Assembly: GCA_037974665.1 (NCBI GenBank)
Contig: CM075780.1
Coordinates: 2,700,501-2,764,500 of the forward strand
From: Ehretia macrophylla
Taxonomy: Eukaryota > Streptophyta > Magnoliopsida > Boraginales > Ehretiaceae
Length of the DNA: 64,000 nucleotides
Reading direction: 5' to 3'
Shown: one piece after another, positions 36,077 to 49,611 of the stretch
Layout of the letters: every line of letters starts with the position of its first letter
Position numbering within the stretch: position 1 is the stretch's first letter
The notes under the pieces: model-generated
Databases searched by the model: none
What the model saw: the letters and a program-made list of their open reading frames with translations, nothing else
Told to the model about the DNA's origin: nothing
Made by a program: the position numbers and the translations under genes

Positions 36077-36634
36077 ACTTTTCAATTTTTTTTGCTCCGG
36101 TTAGGGTTGTCAAGATACTTTACCCACCACATTTCTATTATCGAATCCCACGGCACCTTGGGCAAGACAACTTCTCTTCACGTGGAGGCTGGGCCCGCAA
36201 ACCGAGGGCGTAGGGCTTGTGACCAGGTCTCCGTCATCCCGATGCCCATAACTTTTGATCCGTAAGGAGTTACGCGGCGCACAGCATACTGTTGGAAAGC
36301 TCTCCGAGAGCTCTACGACGGGGGCAGGTAGCTAGATCACCGAGACCTTTTCGGAGCTCAAAATCGAATGTTTTCATCAGTTTCGGGCCACTTTTCTTCT
36401 TTTGCTCTGTTTTTCCGTCCCGGATCATACGTCGTGAGCTGTTAATAGGACGACAACCTTACTCGCGGCACATTAGAGGACCCTACAATGCGTCGATATC
36501 ACGTATTGCGAGGATGCTGCGTTGTTGAAGCGGAAGTGTTGTCGTTAAGCCCATTGAGCCTTTTGAATGGGCCATATCTCTAGGCTGGGATTGTGAACCG
36601 TTAACACATAAAGGAATTGTGCCCTCAACATGAC

Positions 36635-36753
36635 GGGTACGATCATACCAGCACTAATGCACCGGATCCCATCAGAACTCCGAAGTTAAGCATGCTTGGG
36701 CGAGAGTAGTACTAGGATGGGTGACCCCCTGGGAAGTCCTCGTGTTGCACCCC
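36635..36753 (+). rRNA. 5S rRNA: 5S rRNA, copy 55
   Basis: G5A and G58A (CpG, A-box). Confidence 0.95.
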
Positions 36754-37311
36754 ACTTTTCAATTTTTTTTGCTCCGGTTAGGGTTGCCAAGATACTTTAC
36801 CCACCACATTTCTATTATCGAATCCCACGGCACCTTGGGCAAGACAACTTCTCTTCACGTGGAGGCTGGGCCCTCAAACCGAGGGCGTAGGGCTTGTGAC
36901 CAGGTCTCCGTCGCCCCGGTGCCCATAACTTTTGATCCGTAAGGAGTTACGCGGCGCACAGCATACTGTTGGAAAGCTCTCCGAGAGCTCTACGACGGGG
37001 GCAGGTAGCTAGATCACCGAGACCTTTTCGGAGCTCAAAATCGAATGTTTTCATCAGTTTCGGGCCACTTTTCTTCTTTTGCTCTATTTTTCCGTCCCGG
37101 ATCGTACGTCGTGGGATGTTAAAAGGACGACAACCTTACTCGCGGCACATTAGAGGACACTACAATGCGTCGATATCACGTCTTGCGAGGATGCTGCGTT
37201 GTTGAAGCGGATGGGTTGTCGTTAAGCCCATTGGGCCTTTTGAATGGGCCATATCTCTAGGCTGGGACTGTGAACCGTTAACACATAAAGGAATTATGCC
37301 CTCAACATGAC

Positions 37312-37430
37312 GGGTGCTATCATACCAGTACTAATGCACCGGATCCCATCAGAACTCCGAAGTTAAGCGTGCTTGGGTGAGAGTAGTACTAGGATGGGTG
37401 ACCCCCTGGGAAGTCCTCGTGTTGCACCCC
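37312..37430 (+). rRNA. 5S rRNA: 5S rRNA, copy 56
   Basis: G7T, C18T and C67T (CpG). Confidence 0.95.
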
Positions 37431-37988
37431 ACTTTTCAATTTTTTTTGCTCCGGTTAGGGTTGCCAAGATACTTTACCCACCACTTTTCTATTATCGAAT
37501 ACCACGGCACCTTGGGCAAGACAACTTCTCTTCACGTGGAGGCTGGGCCCGCAAACCGAGGGCGTAGGGCTTGTGACCAGGTCTCCGTCGCTCCGGTGCC
37601 CATAACTTTTGATCCGTAAGGAGTTACGAGGCGCACATCAAACCGTTGGAAAGCTCTCTGAGAGCTCTACGACGGGGGCAGCTAGCAAGCTCGCTGTGCC
37701 CTTTTCGGAGCTCAAAATCGAACGTTTTCATCAGTTTCGGGCCACTTTTCTTCTTTTGCTCTGTATTTCCGTCCCGGATCGTACGTCGTGTGCTGTTAAA
37801 AGGACGACAACCTTACTCGCGGCACATTAGAGGACCCTACAATGTGTCGATATCACGTCTTGCGAGGATGCTGCGTTGTTGAAGCGGATGGGTTGTCGTT
37901 AAGCCCATTGGGCCTTTTGAATGGGCCATATCTCTAGGCTGGGACTCTGAACCGTTAACACATAAAGGAATTGTGCCCTCAACATGAC

Positions 37989-38107
37989 GGGTGCGATCAT
38001 ACCAGCACTAATGCACCGGATCCCATCAGAACTCCGAAGTTAAGCGTGCTTGGGCGAGAGTAGTACTAGGATGGGTGACCACCTGGGAAGTCCTCGTGTT
38101 GCAACCC
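37989..38107 (+). rRNA. 5S rRNA: 5S rRNA, copy 57
   Basis: C93A and C116A (helix I). Confidence 0.95.
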
Positions 38108-38664
38108 CCTTTTCAATTTTTTTGCTCCGGTTAGGGTTGCCAAGATACTTTACCCGCCACATTTCTATTATCGAATCCCACGGCACCTTGGGCAAGACAA
38201 CTTCTCTTCACGTGGAGGCTGGGCCCGCAAACCGAGGTCGTAGGGCTTGTGACCAAGTCTCCGTCGCCCCGGTCCCCATAACTTTTGATCCGTAAGGAGT
38301 TACGAGGCGCACAGCGTACCGTTGGAAAGCTCTCTGAGAGCTCTACGACGGGGGTAGCCAGCTATCTTGCTGTACCCTTTTCGGAGATCAAAATCGAACG
38401 TTTTCATCAGTTTCGGGCCACTTTTCTTCTTTTGCTCTATTTTTCCGTCCCGGATCGTACATCGTGAGCTGTTAAAAGGACGACAACCTTACTCGTGGCA
38501 CATTAGAGGAACCTACAATGCGTCGATATCACGTCTTGCGAGGATGCTGCGTTGTTGAAGCGGATGGGTTGCCGTTAAGCCCATTGGGCCTTTTGAATGG
38601 GCCATATCTCTAGGCTGGGACTGTGAACCGTTAACACATAAAGGAATTGTGCCCTCAACATGAC

Positions 38665-38783
38665 GGGTGCGATCATACCAGCACTAATGCACCGGATCCC
38701 ATCAGAACTCCGAAGTTAAGCGTGCTTGGGCGAGAGTAGTACTAGGATGGTTGGCCCCTTGGGAAGTTCTCGTGTTGCACCCC
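38665..38783 (+). rRNA. 5S rRNA: 5S rRNA, copy 58
   Basis: G87T and A90G (both C-box), C95T and C104T. Confidence 0.94.
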
Positions 38784-39340
38784 CCTTTTCAATTTTTTTT
38801 GCCCCGGTTAGGGTTGCCAAGATACTTTACCCACCACATTTCTATTATCGAATCCCACGGCACCTTGGGCAAGAAAACTTCTCTTCACGTGGAGGCTGGG
38901 CCCGCAAACCGAGGGCGTAGGGCTTGTGACCAGGTCTCCGTCGCTCCGGTGCCCGTAACTTTTGATCCGTAAGGAGTTACGAGGCGCACATAATACCGTT
39001 GGAAAGCTTTCCGAGAGCTCTACGACGGGGCAGCTAGCTAGCCCGCTGTGCCCTTTTCGGAGCTCAAAATCGAACGTTTTCATCAGTTTCGGGCCACTTT
39101 TCTTCTTTTGCTCTGTTTTTCCGTCCCGGATCGTACGTCGTGAGCTGTTAGAAGGACAACAACCTTACTCGCGGCATATTAGAGGACCCTACAATGCGTC
39201 GATATCACGTCTTGCGAGGATGCTGCGTTGTTGAAGCGGATGGGTTGTCGTTAAGCCCATTGGGCCTTTTGAATGGGCCATATCTCTATGCTGGGACTGT
39301 GAACCGTTAACACATAAAGGAATTGTGCCCTCAACATGAC

Positions 39341-39459
39341 GGGTGTGATCATACCAGCACTAATGCACCGGATCCCATCAGAACTCCGAAGTTAAGCGTG
39401 CTTGGGCGAGAGTAGTACAAGGATGGGTGACCCCCTAGGAAGTCCTCGTGTTGCACCCC
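39341..39459 (+). rRNA. 5S rRNA: 5S rRNA, copy 59
   Basis: C6T (CpG), T79A and G97A. Spacer shares CTTCTATTCACG and CCCGGCTCG with unit 65 (offset 4062). Confidence 0.95.
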
Positions 39460-40017
39460 ACTTTTCAATTTTTTTTGCTCCGGTTAGGGTTGCCAAGATA
39501 CTTTACCCACCACATTTCTATTATCGAATCCCACGGCACCTTGGGCAAGACAACTTCTATTCACGTGGAGGCTGGGACCGCAAACCGAGGGCGTAGGGCT
39601 TGTGACCAGGTCTCCGTCGCCCCGGTGCCCATAAATTTTGATCCGTAAGGAGCTACGCGGCGCACAGCATAGCGTTGGAAAGCTCTCCGAGAGCTCTGCG
39701 ACGGGGGCAGGTAGCTAGCTCACCGAGACCTTTTCGGAGCTCAAAATCGAACGTTTTCATCTGTTTCGGGCCACTTTTCTTCTTTTGCTCTGTTTTTCCG
39801 TCCCGGCTCGTACGTCGTGAGCTGTTAAAAGGACGACAACCTTACTCGCGGCACATTAGTGGACCCTACAATGCGTCGATATCACGTCTTGCGAGGATGC
39901 TGCGTTGTTGAAGCGGATGGGTTGTCGTTAAGACCATTGGGCCTTTTGAATGGGCCATATCTCTAGGCTGGGACTGTGAACCGTTAACACATAAAGGAAT
40001 TGTGCCCTCAACATAAC

Positions 40018-40136
40018 GGGTGCGATCATACAAGCACTAATGCACCGGATCCCATCAGAACTCCGTAGTTAAGCGTGCTTGGGCGAGAGTAGTACTAGGA
40101 TGGGTGACCCCCTGGGAAGTCCTCGTGTTGCACCCC
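40018..40136 (+). rRNA. 5S rRNA: 5S rRNA, copy 60
   Basis: C15A and A49T (A-box). Upstream reads AACATAAC. Confidence 0.95.
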
Positions 40137-40694
40137 ACTTTTCAATTTTTTTTGCTCCGGTTAGGGTTGCCAAGATACTTTACCCACCACATTTCTATTA
40201 TCGAATCCCGCGGCACCTTGGGCAAGACAACTTCTCTTCACGTGGAGGCTGGGCCCGCAAACCGAGGGCATAGGGCTTGTGACCAGGTCTCCGTCGCCCC
40301 GGTGCCCATAACTTTTGATCCGTAAGGAGTTACACGGCGCACAGCATACCGTTGGAAAGCTCTCCGAGAGCTCTACGACGGGGCCAGGTAGCTAGATCAC
40401 CGAGACCTTTTCGGAGCTCAAAATCGAACGTTTTCATCAGTTTCGGGCCACTTTTCTTCTTTTGCTCTGTTTTTCCGTCCCGGATCGTACGTCGTGAGCT
40501 GTTAAAAGGACGACAACCTTACTCGCGGCACATTAGAGGACCCTACAATGCGTCGATATCACGTCTTGCGAGGATGCTCCGTTGTTGAAGCAGATGGGTT
40601 GTCGTTAAGCCCATTGGGCCTTTTGAATGGGCCATATCTCTAGGCTGGGACTGTGAACCGTTAACACATAAAGGAATTGTGCCCTCAACATGAC

Positions 40695-40813
40695 GGGTGC
40701 GATCATACCAGCACTAATGCACTGGATCCCATCAGAACTCCGAAGTTAAGCGTGCTTGGGCGAGAGTAGTACTAGGATGGGTGACCCCCTGGGAAGTCCT
40801 CGTGTTGCACCCC
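40695..40813 (+). rRNA. 5S rRNA: 5S rRNA, copy 61
   Basis: C29T (CpG) only. Confidence 0.97.
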
Positions 40814-41371
40814 CCTTTTCAATTTTTTTTGCTCCGGTTAGCGTTGCCAAGATACTTTACCCACCACATTTCTATTATCGAATCCCGCGGCACCTTGGGC
40901 AAGACAACTTCTCTTCACGTGGAGGCTGGGCCCGCAAACTGAGGGCGTAGGGCTTGTGACCTGGTCTCCGTCGCTCCGGTGCCCATAACTTTTGATCCGT
41001 AAGGAGTTACGAGGCGCACAGCATACCGTTGGAAAGCTCTCTGAGAGCTCTACGACGGGGGCAGCTAGCTAGCTCGTTGTGCCCTTTTCGGAGCTCAAAA
41101 TCGAACGTTTTCATCAGTTTTGGGCCACTTTTCTTCTTTTGCTATGTTTTTTCGTCCCGGATCGTACGTCGTGCGCTGTTAAAAGGAAGACAACCTTACT
41201 CGCGGCACGTTAAAGGACCCTACAATGCGTCGATATCACGTCTTGCGAGGATGTTGCGTTGTTGAAGCGGATGGGTTGTCGTTAAGCCCATTGGGCCTTT
41301 TGAATGGGCCATATCTCTAGGCTGGGACTGTGAACCGTTAACACATAAAGGAATTGTGCCCTCAACATAAT

Positions 41372-41490
41372 GGGTGCGATCATACCAGCACTAATGCACC
41401 GGATCCCATCAGAACTCCGAAGTTAAGCGTGCTTGGGCGAGAGTAGTACTAGGATGGGTGACCCCCTGGGAAGTCCGCGTGTTGCACCCC
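41372..41490 (+). rRNA. 5S rRNA: 5S rRNA, copy 62
   Basis: T106G, with T instead of C at -1. Shares T106G with copies 64, 67 and 68. Confidence 0.95.
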
Positions 41491-42048
41491 CCTTTTCAAT
41501 TTTTTTTGCTCCGGTTAGCGTTGCCAAGATACATTACCCACCACATTTCTATTATCGAATCCCACGGCACCTTGGGCAAGACAACTTCTCTTCACGTGGA
41601 GGCTGGGCCCGCAAACCGAGGGCGTAGGGCTTGTGACCAGGTCTCCGTCGCTCCGGTGACCATAACTTTTGATCCGTAAGGAGTTACGAGGCGCACAACA
41701 TACCGTTGGAAAGATCTCTGAGAGCTCTACGACGGGGGCAGCTAGCTAGCTCGCCTTGCCCTTTTCGGAGCTCAAAATCGAACGTTTTCATCAGTTTCGG
41801 GCCACTTTTCTTCTTTTGCTCTGTTTTTCCGTCCCGGATAGTACGTCGTGAGCTGTTAAAAGGACGACAACCTTACTCCCGGCACATTAGTGGACCCTAC
41901 ATTGCGTCGATATCACATCTTGCGAGCATGCTGCGTTGTTGAAGCGGATGGGTTGTCGTTAAGACCATTGGGCCTTTTGAATGGGCCATATCTCTAGGCT
42001 GGGACTGTGAACCGTTAACACATAAAGGAATTGTGCCCTCAACATGAC

Positions 42049-42167
42049 GGGTGCGATCATACCAGCACTAATGCACCGGATCCCATCAGAACTCCGAAGT
42101 TAAGCGTGCTTGGGCAAGAGTTGTACTAGGATGGGTGACCCCTTGGGAAGTCCTCGTGTTGCACCCC
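42049..42167 (+). rRNA. 5S rRNA: 5S rRNA, copy 63
   Basis: G68A (CpG), A74T and C95T. Confidence 0.95.
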
Positions 42168-42725
42168 CCTTTTCAATTTTTTTTGCTCCGGTTAGCGTTG
42201 CCAAGATACTTTACCTACCACATTTCTATTATAGAATCCCGTGGCACCTTGGGCAAGACAACTTCTCTTCACGTGGAGGCTGGGCCCGCAAACCGAGGGC
42301 GTAGGGCTTGTGACCAGGTCTCCGTCGCTCCGGTGACCATAACTTTTGATCCGTAAGGAGTTACGAGGCGCACAGCATACCGTTGGAAAGCTCTCTGAGA
42401 GCTCTACGACGGGGGCAGCTAGCTAGCTCGCCGTGCCCTTTTCGGAGCTCAAAATCGAACGTTTTCATCAGTTTCGGGCCACTTTTCTTCTTTTGCTCTG
42501 TTTTTTAGTCCCGGATCGTACGTCGTGAGCTGTTAAAAGGACGACAACCTTACTCGCGGCATATTAGAGGACCCTACAATGCATCGATATCACGTCTTGC
42601 GAGGATGCTGCGTTGTTGAAGCGGATGGGTTGTCGTTAAGCCCATTGGGCCTTTTGAATGGGCCATATCTCTAGGCTGGGACTGTGAACCGTTAACACAT
42701 AAAGGAATTGTGCCCTCAACATGAT

Positions 42726-42844
42726 GGGTGCGATCATACCAGCACTAATGCACCGGATCCCATCAGAACTCCGAAGTTAAGCGTGCTTGGGCGAGAGTAG
42801 TACTAGGATGGGTGACCCCCTGGGAAGTCCGCGTGTTGCACCCC
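42726..42844 (+). rRNA. 5S rRNA: 5S rRNA, copy 64
   Basis: T106G, with T at -1. Nearly the same unit as 62, two units upstream. Confidence 0.95.
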
Positions 42845-43402
42845 CCTTTTCAATTTTTTTTGCTCCGGTTAGCGTTGCCAAGATACATTACCCACCACAT
42901 TTCTATTATCGAATCCCACGGCACCTTGGGCAAGACAACTTCTCTTCACGTGGAGGCTGGGCCCGCAAACCGAGGGCGTAGGGCTTGTGACCAGGTCTCC
43001 GTCGCTCCGGTGCCCATAACTTTTGATCCGTAAGGAGTTACGAGGCGCACAACATACCGTTGGAAAGCTCTCTGAGAGCTCTACGACGGGGGCAGCCAGC
43101 TAGCTCGCTGTGCCCTTTTCGGAGCTCAAAATCGAACGTTTTCATCAGTTTCGGGCCACTTTTCTTCTTTTGCTCTGTTTTTCCGTCTCGGATCGTACGT
43201 CGTGAGCTGTTAGAAGGACGACAACCTTACTCGCGGCATATTAGAGGACCCTACAATGCGTCGATATCACGTCTTGCGAGGATACTGCGTTGTTGAAGCG
43301 GATGGGTTGTCGTTAAGCCCATTGGGCCTTTTGAATGGTCCATATCTCTATGCTGGGACTGTGAACCGTTAACACATAAAGGAATTATGCCCTCAACATG
43401 AC

Positions 43403-43521
43403 GGGTGTGATCATACCAGCACTAATGCACCGGATCCCATCAGAACTCCGAAGTTAAGCGTGCTTGGGCGAGAGTAGTACTAGGATGGGTGACCCCCTGG
43501 GAAGTCCTCGTGTTGCACCCC
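43403..43521 (+). rRNA. 5S rRNA: 5S rRNA, copy 65
   Basis: C6T (CpG) only. Confidence 0.97.
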
Positions 43522-44079
43522 ACTTTTCAATTTTTTTTGCTCCGGTTAGGGTTGCCAAGATACTTTACCCACCACATTTCTATTATCGATTTCCACGGCA
43601 CCTTGGGCAAGACAACTTCTATTCACGTGGAGGCTGGGCCCACAAACCGAGGGCGTAGGGCTTGTGACCAGGTCTCCGTCGCCCCGGTGCCCATAACTTT
43701 TGATCCGTAAGGAGTTACGCGGCGCACAGCATAGCGTTGGAAAGCTCTCCGAGAGCTCTGCGACGGGGGCAGGTAGCTAGCTCACCGAGACCTTTTCGGA
43801 GCTCAAAATCGAACGTTTTCATCAGTTTCGGGCCACTTTTCTTCTTTTGCTCTGTTTTTCCGTCCCGGCTCGTACGTCGTGAGCTGTTAAAAGGACGACA
43901 ACCTTACTCGCGGCACATTAGTGGACCCCACAATGCGTCGATATCACGTCTTGCGAGGATGCTGCGTTGTTGAAGCGGATGGGTTGTCGTTAAGACCATT
44001 GGGCCTTTTGAATGGGCCATATCTCTAGGCTGGGACTGTGAACCGTTAACACATAAAGGAATTGTGCCCTCAACATGAC

Positions 44080-44198
44080 GGGTGCGATCATACCAGCACT
44101 AATGCACCGGATCCCATCAGAACTCCGAAGTTAAGCGTGCTTGGGCGAGAGTAGTACTAGGATGGGTGACCCCTTGGGAAGTCCTCGTGTTGCACCCC
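44080..44198 (+). rRNA. 5S rRNA: 5S rRNA, copy 66
   Basis: C95T only, a common polymorphism of this array. Confidence 0.97.
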
Positions 44199-44756
44199 CC
44201 TTTTCAATTTTTTTTGCTCCGGTTAGCGTTGCCAAGATACTTTACCCACCACATTTCTATTATCGAATCCCGCGGCACCTTGGGCAAGACAACTTCTCTT
44301 CACGTGGAGGCTGGGCCCGCAAACCGAGGGCGTAGGGCTTGTGACCAGGTCTCCGTCGCTCCGGTGCCCATAACTTTTGATCCGTAAGGAGTTACGAGGC
44401 GCACAGCATACCATTGGAAAGCTCTCTGAGAGCTCTACGATGAGGGCAGCTAGCTAGCTCGCCGTGCCCTTTTCGAAGCTCAAAATCGAACGTTTTCATC
44501 AGTTTCGGGCCACTTTTCTTCTTTTTCTCTGTTTTTCCGTCCCGGATCGTACGTCGTGAGCTGTTAAAAGGACGACAACTTTACTCGCGGCATATTAGAG
44601 GACCCTACAATGCATCGATATCACGTCTTGCGAGGATGCTGCGTTGTTGAAGCGGATGGGTTGTCGTTAAGCCCATTGGGACTTTTGAATGGGCCATATC
44701 TCTAGGCTGGGACTGTGAACCGTTAACACATAAAGGAATTGTGCCCTCAACATGAC

Positions 44757-44875
44757 GGGTGCGATCATACCAGCACTAATGCACCGGATCCTATCAGAAC
44801 TCCGAAGTTAAGCGTGCTTGGGCGAGAGTAGTACTAGGATGGGTGACCCCCTGGGAAGTCCGCGTGTTGCACCCC
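44757..44875 (+). rRNA. 5S rRNA: 5S rRNA, copy 67
   Basis: C36T and T106G. Confidence 0.96.
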
Positions 44876-45433
44876 CCTTTTCAATTTTTTTTGCTACGGT
44901 TAACGTTGCCAAGATACATTACCCACCACATTTCTATTATCGAATCCCACGGCACCTTGGGCAAGAAAACTTCTCTTCACGTGGAGGCTGGGCCCGCAAA
45001 CCGAGGGCGTAGGGCTTGTGACCAAGTCTCCGTCGCTCCGGTGCCCATAACTTTTGATCCGTAAGGAGTTACGAGGCGCACAGCATACCGTTGGAAAGGT
45101 CCCCGAGAGCTCTACGACATGGGCAGCAAGCTAGCTCGTTGTGCCCTTTTCGGAGCTCAAAATCGAACGTTTTCATCAATTTCGGGCCACTTTTCTTCTT
45201 TTGCTCTGTTTTTCCGTCCATGATCGTACGTCTTGAGCTGTTAGAAGGACGACAACCTTACTCGCGGCACATTAGAGGACCCTACAATGCGTCGATATCA
45301 CGTCTTGCGAGGATGCTGCGTTGTTGAAGCGGATGGGTTGTCGTTAAGCCCATTGGGCCTTTTGAATGGGCCATATCTCTAGGCTGGGACTGTGAACCGT
45401 TAACACATAAAGGAATTGTGCCCTCAACATGAC

Positions 45434-45552
45434 GGGTGCGATCATACCAGCACTAATGCACCGGATCCCATCAGAACTCCGAAGTTAAGCGTGCTTGGGC
45501 GAGAGTAGTACTAGGATGGTTGACCCCCTGGGAAGTCCGCGTGTTGCACCCC
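45434..45552 (+). rRNA. 5S rRNA: 5S rRNA, copy 68
   Basis: G87T (C-box) and T106G. Confidence 0.95.
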
Positions 45553-46110
45553 CCTTTTCAATTTTTTTTGCTCCAGTTAGCGTTGCCAAGATACTTTACC
45601 CACCACATTTCTATTATCGAATCCCACGGCACCTTGGGCAAGACAACTTCTCTTCACGTGGAGGCTGGGCCCGCACACCGAGGGCGTAGGGCTTGTGACC
45701 AGGTCTCCGTCGCCCCGGTGCCCATAACTTTTGATCCGTAAGGAGTTACGAGGCGCACAGCATACCGTTGGAAAGCTCTCTGAGAGTTCTACGACGGGGG
45801 CAGCCAGCTAGCTCGCTTTACCCTTTTCTGAGCTCAAAATCAATCGTTTTCATCAGTTTCGGGCCACTTTTCTTCTTTTGCTCTGTTTTTTCGTCCCGGA
45901 TCGTACGTCGTGAGCTGTTAAAAGGACGTCAACCCTACTCGCGGCACATTAGAGGACCCTACAATGCGTCGATATCACGTATTGCGAGGATGCTGCGTTG
46001 TTGAAGCGGATGGGTTGTCGTTAAGCCCATTGGGCCTTTTGAATGGGCCATATCTCTAGGCTGGGACTGTGAACCGTTAACACATAAAGGAATTGTGCCC
46101 TCAACATGAC

Positions 46111-46229
46111 GGGTGCGATCATACCAGCACTAATGCACCGGATCCCATTAGAACTCCGAAGTTAAGCGTGCTTGGGCGAGAGTAGTACTAGGATGGGTGA
46201 CCCCCTGGGAAGTCCTCGTGTTGCACCCC
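46111..46229 (+). rRNA. 5S rRNA: 5S rRNA, copy 69
   Basis: C39T only. Unit shares private spacer variants with unit 73 (offset 2707). Confidence 0.96.
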
Positions 46230-46786
46230 CCTTTTCAATTTTTTTTGCTCCGGTTAGGGTTGCCAAGATACTTTACCCACCACATTTCTATTATCGAATC
46301 CCACAGCACCTTGGGCAAGACAACTTCTCTTCACGTGGAGGCTGGGCCTGCAAACCGGGGGCGTAGGGCTTGTGACTAGGTCTCCGTCGCTCCGGAGTCC
46401 ATAACTATTGATCCGTAAGGAGTTACGAGGCGCACAGCATACCGTTGGAAAGCTCTCCGAGAGCTCTACGACGGGGCAGCTAGCTAGCTCGCTGTGCCCT
46501 TTTCGGAGCTCAATATCGAACGTTTTCATCAATTTCGGGCCACTTTTCTTCTTTTGTTCTGTTTTTCCGTCCCGGATCGTACGTCGTGAGCTGTTAAAAG
46601 GACAACGACCTTAATCGCGGGACATTAGAGGACTCTACAATGCGTCGATATCACGTCTTGCGAGGATGCTGTGTTGTTGAAGCGGATAGGTTGTCGTTAA
46701 GCCCATTGGGCCTTTTGAATGGGCCATATCTCTAGGCTGGGACTGTGAACCGTTAACGCATAAAGTAATTGTTCCCTCAACATGAC

Positions 46787-46905
46787 GGGTGCGATCATAC
46801 CAGCACTAATGCACCGGATCCCATCAGAACTCCGAAGTTAAGCGTGCTTGGGCGAGAGTAGTACTAGGATGGGTGACCCCGTGGGAAGTCCTCGTGTAGC
46901 ACCCC
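46787..46905 (+). rRNA. 5S rRNA: 5S rRNA, copy 70
   Basis: C95G and T112A (helix I). Upstream box is GCATAAAG, with GTTCCC instead of GTGCCC. Confidence 0.95.
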
Positions 46906-47463
46906 CATTTTCAATTTTTTTTGCTCCGGTTAGGGTTGCCAAGATACTTTACCCACCACATTTCTATTATCGAATCCCACGGCACCTTGGGCAAGACAAC
47001 TTCTCTTCACGTGGAGGCTCGGCCTGCAAACCGAGGTCGTAGGGCTTGTGACCAAGTCTCCGTCGCCCCGGTCCCCATAACTTTTGATCCGTAACGAGTT
47101 ACGAGGCGCACAGCGTACCGTTGGAAAGCTCTCTGAGAGCTCTACAACGGGGGCAGCGAGCTAGCTCGCTGTACCCTTTTCGGAGATCAAAATCGAACGT
47201 TTTCATCAGTTTCGGGCCACTTTTCTTCTTTTGCTATGATTTTTCGTACTGGATCGTACGTCGTGAGCTGTTAAAAGGACGACAACCTTACTCGCGGCAC
47301 ATTAGAGGACCCTACAATGCGTCGATATCACGTCTTACGAGGATGCTGCGTTGTTGAAGCGGATGTGTTGTCGTTAAGCCCATTGGGCCTTTTGAATGGG
47401 CCATATCTCTAGGTTGGGACTGTGAACAGTTAACACATAAAAGAATTGTGCCCTCAACATGAC

Positions 47464-47582
47464 GGGTGCGATCATACCAGCACTAATGTACCGGATCCCA
47501 TCAGAACTCCGAAGTTAAGCGTGCTTGGGTGATAGTAGTACTAGGATGGGTGACCCCTTGGGAAGTCCTCGTGTTGCACCCC
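47464..47582 (+). rRNA. 5S rRNA: 5S rRNA, copy 71
   Basis: C26T, C67T (CpG), G70T and C95T. Confidence 0.94.
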
Positions 47583-48140
47583 CCTTTTCAATTTTTTTTG
47601 CTCCGGTTAGGGTTGCCAAGATACTTTACCCACCACATTTCTATTATCGAATCCCGCGGCACCTTGGGCAAGACAACTTCTCTTCACGTGGAGGCTGGGC
47701 CCCCAAACCGAGGGCGTAGGGCTTGTGACCAGGTCTTCGTCGCCCCGGTCCCCATAACTTTTGATCCGTAAGGAGTTACGAGGCGCACAGCATACCGTTG
47801 GAAAGCTCTTTGAGATCTCTACGACGGGGGCAGCCAGCTAGCTCGCTGTACCCTTTTCGGAGCTCAAAATCGAACGTTTTCATCAGTTTCGGGCGACTTT
47901 TCTTCTTTTGCTCTGTTTTTTCGTCCCGGATCGTACGTCGTGAGCTGTTAAAAGGACGACAACCTTACTCGCGGCACATTAGAGGACCCTACAATGCGTC
48001 GATATCACGTCTTGCGAGGAAGCTGCGTTGTTGAAGCGGATGGGTTGTTGTTGAGCCCATTGGGCCTTTTGAATGGGCCATATCTCTAGGATGGGAGTGT
48101 GAACCGTTAACACATAAAGGAATTGTGCCCTCAACATGAC

Positions 48141-48259
48141 AGGTGCGATCATACCAGCACTAATCCACCGGATCCCATCAGAACTCCGAAGTAAAGCGTG
48201 CTTGGGCGAGAGTAGTACTAGGATGGGTGACCCCCTGGGAAGTCCTCGTGTTGCACCCC
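48141..48259 (+). rRNA. 5S rRNA: 5S rRNA, copy 72
   Basis: G1A (first transcribed base), G25C and T53A (A-box). Confidence 0.93.
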
Positions 48260-48817
48260 GCTTTTCAATTTTTTTTGCTGCGGTTAGCGTTGCCAAGATA
48301 CTTTACCCACCACATTTCTATTATCGAATCCCACGGCACCTTGGGCAAGACAACGTCTCTTCACGTGGAGGCTGGGCCCGCAAACCGAGGGCGTAGGGCT
48401 TGTGACCAGGTCTCCGTTGCTCCGGTGCCCATAACTTTTGATCCGTAAGGAGTTACGCGGCGCACACCATACCGTTGGAAAGCTCTCCGAGAGCTCTACG
48501 ACGGGGGCAAGTAGCTTGCTCACCGTGCCCTTTTCGGAGCTCAAAATCGAACGTTTTCATCAGTTTCGGGCCACTTTTCTTCTTTTGCTCTGTTTTTCCG
48601 TCCCGGATCGTACGTCGTGAGTTGTTAAAAGGATGACAACCTTACTCGCGGCACATTAGAGGACCCTACAATGCGTCGATATCACGTCTTGCGAGGATGC
48701 TGTGTTGTTGAAGCGGAAGGGTTGTCGTTAAGCCCATTGGGCCTTTTGAATGGGCCATATCTCTAGGCTGGGACTGTGAACCGTTAACACATAAAGGAAT
48801 TGTGCCCTCAACACGAC

Positions 48818-48936
48818 TGGTGCGATCATACCAGCACTAATGCGCAGGATCCCATCAGAACTCCGAAGTTAAGCGTGCTTGGGCGAGAGTAGTACTAGGA
48901 TGGGTGCCCCCCTGGGAAGTCCTCGTGTTGCACCCC
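48818..48936 (+). rRNA. 5S rRNA: 5S rRNA, copy 73
   Basis: G1T, A27G, C29A and A90C (C-box). Upstream reads CAACACGAC instead of CAACATGAC. A candidate inactive copy. Confidence 0.92.
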
Positions 48937-49492
48937 CCTTTTCAATTTTTTTTCTCCGGTTAGGGTTGCCAAGATACTTTACCCACCACATTTCTATTAT
49001 CGAATCCCACGGCACCTTGGGCAAGACAACTTCTCTTCACGTGGAGGCCGGGCCCGCAAACCGAGGGCGTAGGGCTTGTGACCAGGTCTCCGTCGCTCCG
49101 GTGTCCATAACTATTGATCCGTAAGGAGTTACAAGGCGCACAGCATACCGATGGAAAGCTCTCCGAGAGCTCTACGACGGGGCAGCTAGCTAGCTCGCTG
49201 TGCCTTTTTCGGAGCTCAAAATCGAACGTTTTCATCAGTTTCGGGCCACTTTTCTTCTTTTGCTCTGTTTTTCCGTCCCGGATCATACGTCGTGAGCTGT
49301 TAAAAGGACGACAACCTTACTCGCGGGACATTAGAGAACTCTACAATGCGTCGATATCAAGTCTTGCGAGGATGCTGCGTTGTTGAAGCGGATAGGTTGT
49401 CGTTAAGCCCATTGGGCCTTTTGAATGGGCCATATCTCTAGGCTGGGACTGTGAACCGTTAACGCATAAAGGAATTGTGCCCTCAACATGAC

Positions 49493-49611
49493 GGGTGCGA
49501 TCATACCAGCACTAATGCATCGGATCCCATCAGAACTCCGAAGTTAAGCGTGCTTGGGCGAGAGTAGTACTAGGATGGGTGACCCCCTGGGAAGTCCTCG
49601 TGTTGCACCCC
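49493..49611 (+). rRNA. 5S rRNA: 5S rRNA, copy 74
   Basis: C28T only. Upstream box is GCATAAAG, as in unit 70. Confidence 0.96.
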
